Origin: Lacinutrix sp. MedPE-SW
Lineage (GTDB): Bacteria > Bacteroidota > Bacteroidia > Flavobacteriales > Flavobacteriaceae
NCBI RefSeq assembly: GCF_001874145.1
Contig: NZ_MPCX01000009.1
Span: forward strand, 62,001 to 126,000
Length of the DNA stretch: 64,000 bases
Direction: 5' to 3'
A program made the position numbers and the translations under genes. The notes under the pieces are model-generated. The model ran no database searches. It was not told where the DNA came from and saw only the letters and a program-made list of their open reading frames with translations. How positions within the stretch are numbered: the first letter of the stretch is position 1; every line of letters begins with the position of its first letter. Shown here piece after piece: positions 34,542-44,319 of the stretch.

Positions 34542-35609
34542 ATGAAACATAACATTTCAATAACCACAGTAACCGAATCTAAAGTTAAAGGCATAGACTT
34601 TAACAATATTCCTTTAGGTACAACCTTTACAGATCACATGTTTATTTGTGATTATAACAACGGTGTTTGGGAAAATCCAAGAATAGAACCAATGGGAATG
34701 ATTCCTACGCATCCAGCAGCCATGGCATTGCACTACGGTCAAGCCATTTTCGAAGGTATGAAAGCAACAGTAGATGCAGATGGAAACCCAATGTTATTTA
34801 GAGCAGATAAAAATGCAGCACGATTAAATACCAGTGCAGACCGTATGGGAATGCCACATTTCCCAACAGATTTGTTTGTAGAAGGCTTAACAAAATTAGT
34901 AGATTTAGAGCGTAATTGGATTCCACCAACCGATGGTAGCGCACTTTATTTAAGACCATTTATGTACGCAGACGAAGCCTTTATAGGTATGCGTGCAGCA
35001 ACACATTATAAGTTTATAATCATGGCATCGCCGGCAGGACCATTTTTTAGTAAGCGCATTAGGTTGTGGGCCGAAAAACATTATATACGTGCCGTAAATG
35101 GTGGAACAGGAGAAGCAAAAGCAGCCGGAAACTACGCCGCAGCCATTCGTCCAACAGAATTAGCAAAAGCAAAAGGATTCGATCAAGTATTGTGGTTAGA
35201 TGCTATCGAGCACAAATACATTCAAGAAGTTGGAACCATGAATATTTTCTTTAAAATCGACGGAAAATTCATCACACCAAATCGAGACGGTTCTATATTA
35301 GACGGAATCACGCGCATGAGTGTAATCGATATTTTAAGAGATAAAGGTTACCAGGTTACAGAGCGTAAAATAACTATAGACGAGATTCAAGAAGCGGCAA
35401 AAAATAAAACATTAGAAGAAGCTTTTGGTACAGGAACAGCCGTTGGTATTGCTTACATTCAAGACATTGGAGTAGGCGATGAGGTTATACACGTATCCAA
35501 CGAAAGTCCAGTAGGTTTAGACGTTAACAATACTTTAAACGCCATTAAAACTGGTAAAATAGAAGATAAATTTGGTTGGATGCTAAAAGTAGAAAATCAG
35601 TTAGCTTAA
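34542..35609 (+). CDS. ilvE: Branched-chain-type aminotransferase (class IV)
   Basis: This is a 355-residue fold-type IV PLP aminotransferase. Family marks are MALHYGQAIFEGMKA, LYLRPFMYADEAFIG, the region EHKYIQEVGTMNIFF with the PLP site, and LDGITRMSV. It interconverts branched-chain, and often aromatic, amino acids with their 2-oxoacids. It lies between the E2 and the fused E1 of an oxoacid dehydrogenase, so it can supply that complex. The start at 34542 excludes eleven residues encoded by the hairpin repeat. Whether phenylalanine is a substrate cannot be read from the sequence. Confidence 0.9.
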   Translation: MKHNISITTVTESKVKGIDFNNIPLGTTFTDHMFICDYNNGVWENPRIEPMGMIPTHPAAMALHYGQAIFEGMKATVDADGNPMLFRADKNAARLNTSADRMGMPHFPTDLFVEGLTKLVDLERNWIPPTDGSALYLRPFMYADEAFIGMRAATHYKFIIMASPAGPFFSKRIRLWAEKHYIRAVNGGTGEAKAAGNYAAAIRPTELAKAKGFDQVLWLDAIEHKYIQEVGTMNIFFKIDGKFITPNRDGSILDGITRMSVIDILRDKGYQVTERKITIDEIQEAAKNKTLEEAFGTGTAVGIAYIQDIGVGDEVIHVSNESPVGLDVNNTLNAIKTGKIEDKFGWMLKVENQLA

Positions 35610-35619
35610 AATATTTTGG

Positions 35620-35701
35620 GCGTTACCACAAGGGTCGCGCTTTCCGTTATATCTTTTTTGCTTTTAATGGCAAAAAAGGATGCCACATCAATCGCTAACG
35701 C
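35620..35701 (+). repeat. GCGTTA...TAACGC intergenic element, copy C
   Basis: An 82-bp element in the same orientation as copy A: GCGTTACC at the left, AAGGGTC, TATATCTTTTTTG, CAAAAAAGGATG and TAACGC at the right end. Confidence 0.8.
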
Positions 35702-35769
35702 AAACTAACGTTAACAAAAAAATCTTTTATACTAATAAAAAAGATTGATTTTGAGATTATAACAAAATA

Positions 35770-35790
35770 GATACCTGCTTTCGCAGGCAT
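35770..35790 (+). repeat. Start-proximal hairpin before the fused E1
   Basis: GATA, stem CCTGC/GCAGG (35774-35778 with 35783-35787, loop TTTC), CAT. The AT of that CAT is part of the first possible start codon (35789). Confidence 0.75.
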
Positions 35791-35794
35791 GAAT

Positions 35795-37882
35795 ATGAAA
35801 AAAGAAACACTAAAAAAAGGATTTTCAAAACTCTGCACAGCAAAAGCAATGGCAGAATTATACGAAGCTAATTTTAAGCAAGTCTCTAAATACGTACACG
35901 CTACATCAAGAGGTCACGAAGCTATCCAAATAGCTTTAGGTATGCAGTTATTACCACAAGATTATGCGTTTCCATATTATAGAGATGATGCCATGTTATT
36001 ATCATTTGGTTTAGAACCTTACGATTTAATGTTGCAATTATTAGCAAAAAAAGACGATCCATTTTCTGGCGGAAGAACGTACTATTCGCATCCAAGTTTA
36101 AAGGATGACGATAAGCCAAAAATACCACATCAATCCTCAGCAACAGGTATGCAAACCATACCAGCAACAGGTGTGGCTATGGGAATGAAGTATAAAGAAC
36201 TACAAGGATTGGATGATTATAGTTTAGAATCGGATCCTGTCAGTTCGAGCACAGTCGAGAACGCTCTAAATCCAATAACCGTTTGTTCTTTAGGCGATGC
36301 CTCTGTAACCGAAGGTGAAATAGCCGAAGCCTTCCAAATGGCAGCTTTAAAGCAAATGCCAATTTTATATTTAGTACAAGATAACGGTTGGGATATTAGT
36401 GCCAATGCAGCAGAAACAAGAGCGCAAAATGCTTTTGAATATGCTCAAGGTTTTAAAGGCTTAGAAGCCATTTCAATAGATGGTGCTAACTTTACAGAAA
36501 GTTACCAAGCGCTAGAAAAAGTAATAGAAACTATTCGTACAGAACGCAGACCATTTTTAGTACATGCAAAAGTACCATTGTTAAATCATCATACGTCTGG
36601 TGTAAGAATGGAATGGTATCGAGACGATTTAGACGAGGCGCGTTCTCGTGATCCATATCCAGTAATAAAACAACAATTATTAGATGCAGGATTTTCAGAA
36701 CAAGAAGTTGAAGAGGTAGAAAATTCCGCGAAAGCGAAAGTACAATCAGATTTTGAAAAAGCCTTAAAAACCGAAGACCCAAAACCTGAAGATTTATTTA
36801 CAAACGATTTTGTACCAACACCAATTACTGAAGAGCAAGGAACACGTTCACCAGAAGGTGCAGATAAAGTGGTAATGGTAGATTGTGCGTTATTCGCAGT
36901 AGAAGAATTAATGAAAAAGCATAAAGAATGCTTGCTATACGGTCAAGATGTTGGTGGCAGATTGGGTGGAGTTTTTAGAGAAGCAGCAACATTAGCTCAA
37001 AAATTTGGAGACGACCGCGTATTTAATACACCAATACAAGAAGCTTTTATTGTAGGTTCAACCGTTGGTATGAGCGCAGTTGGATTAAAACCAATTGTTG
37101 AGGTTCAGTTTGCCGATTATATTTGGCCAGGATTAAATCAGTTATTTACAGAAGTAAGTAGAAGTTGTTATTTATCTAACGGTAAATGGCCAGTTAGCAT
37201 GATACTTCGTGTACCAATTGGAGCTTATGGTAGTGGTGGACCTTATCATTCATCTTCAGTAGAATCTGTAATAACAAATATTAGAGGTATAAAAATTGCC
37301 TATCCAAGTAATGGTGCCGATTTAAAAGGTTTAATGAAAGCGGCTTACTATGATCCAAATCCAGTGGTTATTTTAGAACACAAAGGTTTGTATTGGTCTA
37401 AAGTACCAGGAACACAAGGAGCAACATCTGTTGAGCCAAGTGAAGATTATGTTTTACCATTTGGAAAAGCTTGGGTTTTACAAGAAATCTGGAAACAAGA
37501 AAATGTAGAAACGTTGACTATTGTTACTTATGGAATGGGCGTACATTGGGCAATGAATGCATCAGAAGAATTAGGCATGCAAGACCAAATAGAAGTTATT
37601 GATTTACGTACCTTATTTCCTTTAGATGAAGACACAATCATGAAATCGGTTAAAAAAACAGGAAAGTGTTTAGTGGTGACTGAAGAGCCTTCAAATAATA
37701 GTTTTGCAAGAGCGTTATCTGGAAAAATTCAAGAAGAATGTTTTAAATATTTAGATGCACCAGTAATGACAATTGGTAGTGAAAACATGCCGGCAATTCC
37801 TCTAAACTCAACTTTAGAGCAAACCATGATTCCTTCAACAGATAAGGTGAAAGCTAAAATTGAACAGCTAATTAATTATTAA
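35795..37882 (+). CDS. 2-Oxoacid dehydrogenase E1, alpha and beta fused
   Basis: This is a thiamine-diphosphate-dependent E1 of about 695 residues with both subunits in one chain. The alpha half (about 1-330) shows SRGHEAIQIALGMQLLP, the TPP motif GDASVTEGEIAEAFQ and NHHTSGVRMEWY. The beta half (about 360-695) shows ECLLYGQDVGGRLGGVF, FNTPIQEAFIVGSTVGMSA and PIGAYGSGGPYHSSS. Such fused proteins serve branched-chain 2-oxoacid complexes in Bacteroidota. The ATG at 35795 is preferred over 35789, which overlaps the hairpin. It is the last gene of the block, followed by a terminator at 37927. Confidence 0.9.
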   Translation: MKKETLKKGFSKLCTAKAMAELYEANFKQVSKYVHATSRGHEAIQIALGMQLLPQDYAFPYYRDDAMLLSFGLEPYDLMLQLLAKKDDPFSGGRTYYSHPSLKDDDKPKIPHQSSATGMQTIPATGVAMGMKYKELQGLDDYSLESDPVSSSTVENALNPITVCSLGDASVTEGEIAEAFQMAALKQMPILYLVQDNGWDISANAAETRAQNAFEYAQGFKGLEAISIDGANFTESYQALEKVIETIRTERRPFLVHAKVPLLNHHTSGVRMEWYRDDLDEARSRDPYPVIKQQLLDAGFSEQEVEEVENSAKAKVQSDFEKALKTEDPKPEDLFTNDFVPTPITEEQGTRSPEGADKVVMVDCALFAVEELMKKHKECLLYGQDVGGRLGGVFREAATLAQKFGDDRVFNTPIQEAFIVGSTVGMSAVGLKPIVEVQFADYIWPGLNQLFTEVSRSCYLSNGKWPVSMILRVPIGAYGSGGPYHSSSVESVITNIRGIKIAYPSNGADLKGLMKAAYYDPNPVVILEHKGLYWSKVPGTQGATSVEPSEDYVLPFGKAWVLQEIWKQENVETLTIVTYGMGVHWAMNASEELGMQDQIEVIDLRTLFPLDEDTIMKSVKKTGKCLVVTEEPSNNSFARALSGKIQEECFKYLDAPVMTIGSENMPAIPLNSTLEQTMIPSTDKVKAKIEQLINY

Positions 37883-37926
37883 TTTTATGTCTGTTTAAAA
37901 ACATATTTTTAATTATAAATAAACTA

Positions 37927-37964
37927 GGGATTAGTAATTGTACACACAATTATTAATCCCTTTT
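37927..37964 (+). terminator. Terminator after the fused E1
   Basis: GGGATTAGTAATTG (37927-37940) pairs with CAATTATTAATCCC (37947-37960), loop TACACA, followed by TTTT. It closes the oxoacid dehydrogenase genes. The 339-nt gap 37883-38221 also holds the thiamine promoter and riboswitch. Confidence 0.8.
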
Positions 37965-38069
37965 ATTTGCTTTATATTTTTGTTTTGATTTTATGGTATA
38001 TAAAATCTTAATTAAAAAAAAGAGCAGAAAAATTACTTAAAAAGCGTTTTAAAGTAATAAATAATCTTC

Positions 38070-38077
38070 TATATTTG
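38070..38077 (+). promoter_or_regulatory. Promoter -7 box of the thiamine operon
   Basis: TATATTTG is an exact TAnnTTTG match ending 7 nt before the first stem of the TPP riboswitch, so transcription would begin right at the aptamer. Confidence 0.65.
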
Positions 38078-38084
38078 AGGTGTA

Positions 38085-38164
38085 AACTTTAGGAGTAGCT
38101 ATTAAATTAGTTTGAGAAACATCCTTAGAACCTGATTTGGTTAATACCAACGTAGGAAAAAGTT
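38085..38164 (+). promoter_or_regulatory. TPP riboswitch (THI box)
   Basis: The conserved THI-box strings are present: TTTGAGA (CTGAGA block), CATCC, AACCTGAT, GGTTAATACCAACG and TAGGAAA. The closing stem is AACTTT (38085-38090) with AAAGTT (38159-38164). The aptamer lies about 57 nt ahead of thiS. No strong terminator is seen between, so control may act on translation initiation. Rising TPP should lower expression of the thi genes. Confidence 0.92.
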
Positions 38165-38221
38165 ATGTTCGATAATATATCGATATACTACCATTCTGGT
38201 TTACAATAATATTTTATAAAT

Positions 38222-38425
38222 ATGATTGCTATAAAAGTAAACCAAAAAGACCACCACATTTTAGAAAATGTAACCTTACAAACATTTGTTGAACAATTAA
38301 AAATTGAAACAAATGGTATTGCTATTGCTATAAATAATACTGTAGTAAAAAAAGCAGATTGGTCTTCAAGATTACTTCAAAATAACGATGATATTTTAAT
38401 TATAAAATCTACTCAAGGAGGATGA
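38222..38425 (+). CDS. thiS: Sulfur carrier protein ThiS
   Basis: This is a 67-residue ubiquitin-like sulfur carrier. The C-terminal TQGG ends in the Gly-Gly that is adenylated and thiocarboxylated. The fold pattern (FVEQLKIETNGIAIAINNTV) fits ThiS. It is the first gene after the TPP riboswitch and 12 nt upstream of thiC. ThiF at the end of the operon is its activating enzyme and ThiG the acceptor. Confidence 0.93.
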   Translation: MIAIKVNQKDHHILENVTLQTFVEQLKIETNGIAIAINNTVVKKADWSSRLLQNNDDILIIKSTQGG

Positions 38426-38437
38426 TTTTAATTTTAA

Positions 38438-40318
<1,881 letters not shown>

Positions 40319-40379
40319 TAAATAATACAATTGGCAATGTGCAATTAACAATAACTCTTAAGTTATAAAATATTGTTCA

Positions 40380-40407
40380 TTGTCAATTATAAATTGTTAA
40401 TTGACAA
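40380..40407 (+). promoter_or_regulatory. Hairpin directly before the ThiE paralogue
   Basis: TTGTCAATT (40380-40388) pairs with AATTGACAA (40399-40407), ending 1 nt before the ATG. A competing pairing CAATTAACAA (40342-40351) with TTGTTAATTG (40394-40403) is also possible. Whether it regulates translation is unknown. Confidence 0.5.
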
Positions 40408-40408
40408 A

Positions 40409-40999
40409 ATGATAGTCTTAATAGCACCAGAAAATGATATAAAAAATGAAATTGAAATACTAAACCAGTTATTTCAAGAAGGTTTGCAATATTATCATTT
40501 AAGAAAACCAAATAAAGATTTTAAACAACATTGCGATTATTTAAACCAAATAGACGAAAAATATCATAATAGAATTGTGGTGCATTATTTTCATGAATTA
40601 ATCAATACATTCAATTTAAAAGGTATTCATTTTCAAGAACAAAAACGAAAAGATCATATAGATAATCCAGGACAGTATTTTAAAAACTTAAACATGTTTG
40701 GAAAGACGATAAGCTCGTCGTTTCACGAACCAAACGAACTTGAAAATTGTTATTTCGAATTCGATTATCATTTACTAAGTCCTGTGTTTTCATCTATTTC
40801 AAAACAAGGCTATAAAGGTCGAGGTTTCAATGTTAACCATATCGATAAAATCATAATTGGTATGGGTGGAGTTACTGCTAGTAACTTAAACGAATTCGAT
40901 AAACTTGGTTATAAAGGCGTTGGTATTTTAGGAGGTATTTGGAATAGTAATCAACCTATGGAAGTTTTTAAAGCAATAAAGAGTCATTTTGAAAAATAA
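40409..40999 (+). CDS. ThiE/TenI-like protein, diverged
   Basis: This is a 196-residue TIM-barrel protein of the thiamine phosphate synthase/TenI family. It keeps the overall pattern (GLQYYHLRKP, LLSPVFSSISKQGYKGRG, IIGMGGVTASNL). It lacks the Asn-Asp pair that true ThiE uses for Mg-pyrophosphate binding: the site reads VVHYFHEL here, versus INDHYKIA in the other copy at 41752. It is therefore more likely a TenI-type thiazole tautomerase or another accessory protein than a second synthase. The ATG at 40409 is chosen; the upstream TTG frame reads through a hairpin. It overlaps thiD by 11 nt. Confidence 0.75.
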   Translation: MIVLIAPENDIKNEIEILNQLFQEGLQYYHLRKPNKDFKQHCDYLNQIDEKYHNRIVVHYFHELINTFNLKGIHFQEQKRKDHIDNPGQYFKNLNMFGKTISSSFHEPNELENCYFEFDYHLLSPVFSSISKQGYKGRGFNVNHIDKIIIGMGGVTASNLNEFDKLGYKGVGILGGIWNSNQPMEVFKAIKSHFEK

Positions 41000-41747
41000 T
41001 CTATACATACTAACCATTGCAGGTCATGATCCTTCAGGTGGAGCAGGATTAACTTCAGATATTAAAACATTTGAAGCTCATGGTTTGTATGGCTTATCTG
41101 TTTGTACTGCTATAACCATTCAAAACGATAGAGATTTTAAAGCATGTATTTGGACAGATGTTGACATTATCATAGCTCAAATTGAAATCTTGTTTAAACG
41201 CTTTAAAATTTCAGTAGTTAAAATTGGCATCATTCAATCTTGGCAGACATTGTCTGTTTTGTTGGACAAGCTTTATTCACTAAACTCAAATATAAAAGTC
41301 ATTTTAGATCCTATTATAAAAGCTAGTGCAGGCTTTAATTTTCATGAAAAAGAAAACCAAGAAATATTAAATTCTGTATTTAAAAAATGCTTCATTATTA
41401 CTCCAAATTATGAAGAAATACAGCTTTTATATCCAAATTTAAATATTCAAAACACTATCGAGCACATAAGTAATTTAACAAATATCTATTTAAAAGGCGG
41501 ACATAAAACCGATAAAAAAGGATGGGATGAGTTGTATTACAGCAAAATAGTACTTGTAAATTTACCTCCAGCAACCCAAAACGTTTCAGAGAAACATGGT
41601 AGCGGTTGTGTTTTATCTTCAGCATTGGCAAGTAATATTTTTATAAAAGATAATTTAGAAGACGCAGCAAGAGAAGCCAAGTATTATACCGAGCAATTTT
41701 TAAGCTCAAACTCTACTTTATTAGGACAACACACGTATAAAAAATAA
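40989..41747 (+). CDS. thiD: Hydroxymethylpyrimidine (phosphate) kinase ThiD
   Basis: This is a 252-residue ribokinase-fold enzyme that phosphorylates HMP and HMP-P. Motifs are TIAGHDPSGGAGLTSDIKTF at the N-terminus, VILDPIIKASAG and the C-terminal anion-hole and catalytic block HGSGCVLSSALAS. The start is a TTG overlapping the previous gene by 11 nt; no ATG occurs between it and the essential AGHDPSGGAG block, so TTG is very likely used and coupled to upstream translation. Confidence 0.93.
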   Translation: MKNNLYILTIAGHDPSGGAGLTSDIKTFEAHGLYGLSVCTAITIQNDRDFKACIWTDVDIIIAQIEILFKRFKISVVKIGIIQSWQTLSVLLDKLYSLNSNIKVILDPIIKASAGFNFHEKENQEILNSVFKKCFIITPNYEEIQLLYPNLNIQNTIEHISNLTNIYLKGGHKTDKKGWDELYYSKIVLVNLPPATQNVSEKHGSGCVLSSALASNIFIKDNLEDAAREAKYYTEQFLSSNSTLLGQHTYKK

Positions 41748-41751
41748 AAAT

Positions 41752-42402
41752 ATGATAATACCTAAACTCCATTATATATCACAAGGCGATTCTCCAAAAG
41801 AACACATAGCCAACATACAAAAAGCATGTACTTCTGGAGCAGAATTAGTACAGTTACGTTTAAAAAACATATCGGAAAAAAAGATTTTAAAACGAGCTGA
41901 AGAAGCCAGAGAAATTACTTCTCACTTTCAAACCAGATTAATAATTAACGATCATTATAAAATTGCAAAAGCTATAAAAGCAGATGGTGTACACTTAGGT
42001 AAAACCGATACTTGTCCTACAATAGCAAGAAAACATTTATATACTTGGCAAATTATTGGAGGTACAGCAAATACGCTAGAAGAATGCGAAACATTAATAA
42101 CTAAAAATGTAGATTATATAGGTTTAGGTCCTTTTAGATTTACAATAACCAAAGATAATTTAAGTCCAGTTTTAGGGCTTGATGGATATAAAGTAATTTT
42201 AGATAAGCTAGAAACAAAAACACCAATAATAGGCATTGGAGGTATTACACTAGAAGATGTTCCTGCTATTTTAGAAACAGGAATTTCGGGTATTGCAGTA
42301 TCTGGAGAGATTACAAAGGACTTTAATAAAATAAGAACATTTAACCAGTTGTTAAATGCCTCTTCTACACTAGAACAGCGCCATACATTTAATAAAAAGT
42401 AG
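41752..42402 (+). CDS. thiE: Thiamine phosphate synthase ThiE
   Basis: This is a 216-residue TIM-barrel enzyme that joins HMP-PP and thiazole phosphate. The synthase residues are present: QLRLKN, INDHYKIA (the Asn-Asp pair), DGVHLGKTD and GLGPFRFT. It starts 4 nt after thiD. Because the paralogue at 40409 lacks the Asn-Asp pair, this copy is the likely functional synthase. Confidence 0.93.
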   Translation: MIIPKLHYISQGDSPKEHIANIQKACTSGAELVQLRLKNISEKKILKRAEEAREITSHFQTRLIINDHYKIAKAIKADGVHLGKTDTCPTIARKHLYTWQIIGGTANTLEECETLITKNVDYIGLGPFRFTITKDNLSPVLGLDGYKVILDKLETKTPIIGIGGITLEDVPAILETGISGIAVSGEITKDFNKIRTFNQLLNASSTLEQRHTFNKK

Positions 42403-42411
42403 AATTTTAAT

Positions 42412-43182
42412 ATGAATGATTTATTAAAAATTGCAGATAAAAAGTTTAGTTCAAGACTATTTACTGGTACTGGGAAATTTAGTTCTAATGCTTTAATGTC
42501 TGAAGCATTAAAAGCCTCAGAAAGTGAATTGATAACGGTAGCATTAAAACGTGTTGAGGTAGATAATGAACAAGATAAAATGTTGCAAAGCATCATGCGT
42601 CCTAAAGTAAATTTACTACCAAATACTTCTGGAGTTAGAGATGCAAAAGAAGCTGTTTTCGCTGCGCAACTAGCTCGAGAAGCTTTAGAAACAAATTGGA
42701 TAAAATTAGAAATTCATCCCGATCCTAAATATTTATTGCCAGACCCAATCGAGACTTTAAAAGCAGCAGAAGAATTGGTTAAACAAGGTTTCGTGGTTAT
42801 GCCATACATACATGCAGATCCAGTTTTATGCAAACGTTTGGAAGATGTAGGTACGCAATGTGTTATGCCATTAGGCGCACCAATTGGTACTAATAAAGGT
42901 ATTAAAACATTAGATTTTTTAGAAATTATTATAGAGCAAAGTAATGTACCTGTAATTGTAGATGCAGGAATTGGCAGTCCATCGCATGCAGCTTTTGCAA
43001 TGGAGTTAGGCGCAGATGCTGTTTTGGTAAACACTGCTATTGCTGTTTCTAAAAACCCAACACAAATGGCTGTTGCTTTTAAAATGGCTGTCGAGGCTGG
43101 CCGAATGGCATTTAATGCCAAATTAGCTTCGGTTAAAAAACATGCAGAAGCTAGTAGTCCGTTAACTTCATTTTTAAACTAG
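42412..43182 (+). CDS. thiG: Thiazole synthase ThiG
   Basis: This is a 256-residue TIM-barrel enzyme that forms the thiazole ring from deoxyxylulose phosphate, dehydroglycine and ThiS thiocarboxylate. The Schiff-base Lys lies in [11 protein letters not shown], and the phosphate-binding block is [20 protein letters not shown]. The end [14 protein letters not shown] is typical. It is 9 nt after thiE and 21 nt before thiH. Confidence 0.96.
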   Translation: MNDLLKIADKKFSSRLFTGTGKFSSNALMSEALKASESELITVALKRVEVDNEQDKMLQSIMRPKVNLLPNTSGVRDAKEAVFAAQLAREALETNWIKLEIHPDPKYLLPDPIETLKAAEELVKQGFVVMPYIHADPVLCKRLEDVGTQCVMPLGAPIGTNKGIKTLDFLEIIIEQSNVPVIVDAGIGSPSHAAFAMELGADAVLVNTAIAVSKNPTQMAVAFKMAVEAGRMAFNAKLASVKKHAEASSPLTSFLN

Positions 43183-43203
43183 AAATTGAATACACCATAA
43201 AAC

Positions 43204-44319
43204 ATGTCTTTTAAAACTACTTTTAATAAATACAATTGGGATACTTTAGAAAAAGAAATTTATGCTTTTACAGCAGAAGATGTTAAGGAAGTTCTTCAAA
43301 AAGAAAAAATAGATTTAGAAGATTTTAAAGCCTTAATATCTCCCGCAGCAAAACCTTTTATTGAGCATATAGCGCAACGTAGTCATGCTATTACTAAAAA
43401 ACGTTTTGGTAACACTATACAAATGTATGTGCCTATGTATTTGTCTAACGAGTGTCAAAACATTTGTACTTATTGTGGTTTTAGTATGACTAATAAAATT
43501 GCACGTAGAACATTAAATGATGCCGAAATTTTAAAAGAAGTAAAATTTTTAAAAGCCAAAGGTTACAACCATATTTTATTGGTAACGGGCGAAGCAAATA
43601 AAACGGTTGGTGTCTCGTATATTAAACATGCTATAAGTTTAATTCGAGAGCATTTTTCTAATATAAGTATTGAGGTACAACCGTTAGATCAAAACGAATA
43701 CGAACAACTAATTGAGGCTGGTTTGTATGCTGTTTTAGTGTATCAAGAAACCTATCATGAAGCGACTTATAAAACACATCACCCAAAAGGGAAAAAATCT
43801 AATTTTAATTATCGATTAGATACGCCAGATCGTTTAGGCAAAGCAGGAGTTCATAAAATAGGACTTGGTGCTTTATTTGGTTTAGAAGATTGGCGTGTAG
43901 ATAGTTTTTACACCGCTTTACATTTAAAATATTTGCAAAAAACCTACTGGAAAACCAAGTATTCTATATCATTTCCTAGACTTAGACCGCATCAAGGTGA
44001 AGTACAACCAAAGGTAGAAATGACAGATTCCGATTTAGTTCAGCTTATTTGCGCGTACCGTTTACTAGATGAAGATGTAGAGCTTTCCATGTCTACCCGC
44101 GAAAGTGAAACCTTTAGAAATAATATTATAAAACTTGGAATAACTTCTATTAGCGCCGAGTCTAAAACAAATCCTGGTGGTTATGCTGTAGCGCCAGAAA
44201 GTTTAGAGCAGTTTGAAATATCTGATGAACGCGAAACTAAAGACATTAAAGAAATGATTGAAAATCAAGGTTACGAAGTGGTTTGGAAAGATTGGGAATG
44301 TTTTGAAGAAACAAAATAA
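43204..44319 (+). CDS. thiH: Tyrosine lyase (2-iminoacetate synthase) ThiH
   Basis: This is a 371-residue radical SAM enzyme that cleaves tyrosine to dehydroglycine and p-cresol. The cluster motif is CQNICTYCGF (CxxxCxxC). Conserved blocks HILLVTGEANKTVGVSYI and SFPRLRPHQGE are present. Use of ThiH rather than ThiO means the operon depends on tyrosine and produces p-cresol. The stop and the next start share one base. Confidence 0.96.
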   Translation: MSFKTTFNKYNWDTLEKEIYAFTAEDVKEVLQKEKIDLEDFKALISPAAKPFIEHIAQRSHAITKKRFGNTIQMYVPMYLSNECQNICTYCGFSMTNKIARRTLNDAEILKEVKFLKAKGYNHILLVTGEANKTVGVSYIKHAISLIREHFSNISIEVQPLDQNEYEQLIEAGLYAVLVYQETYHEATYKTHHPKGKKSNFNYRLDTPDRLGKAGVHKIGLGALFGLEDWRVDSFYTALHLKYLQKTYWKTKYSISFPRLRPHQGEVQPKVEMTDSDLVQLICAYRLLDEDVELSMSTRESETFRNNIIKLGITSISAESKTNPGGYAVAPESLEQFEISDERETKDIKEMIENQGYEVVWKDWECFEETK

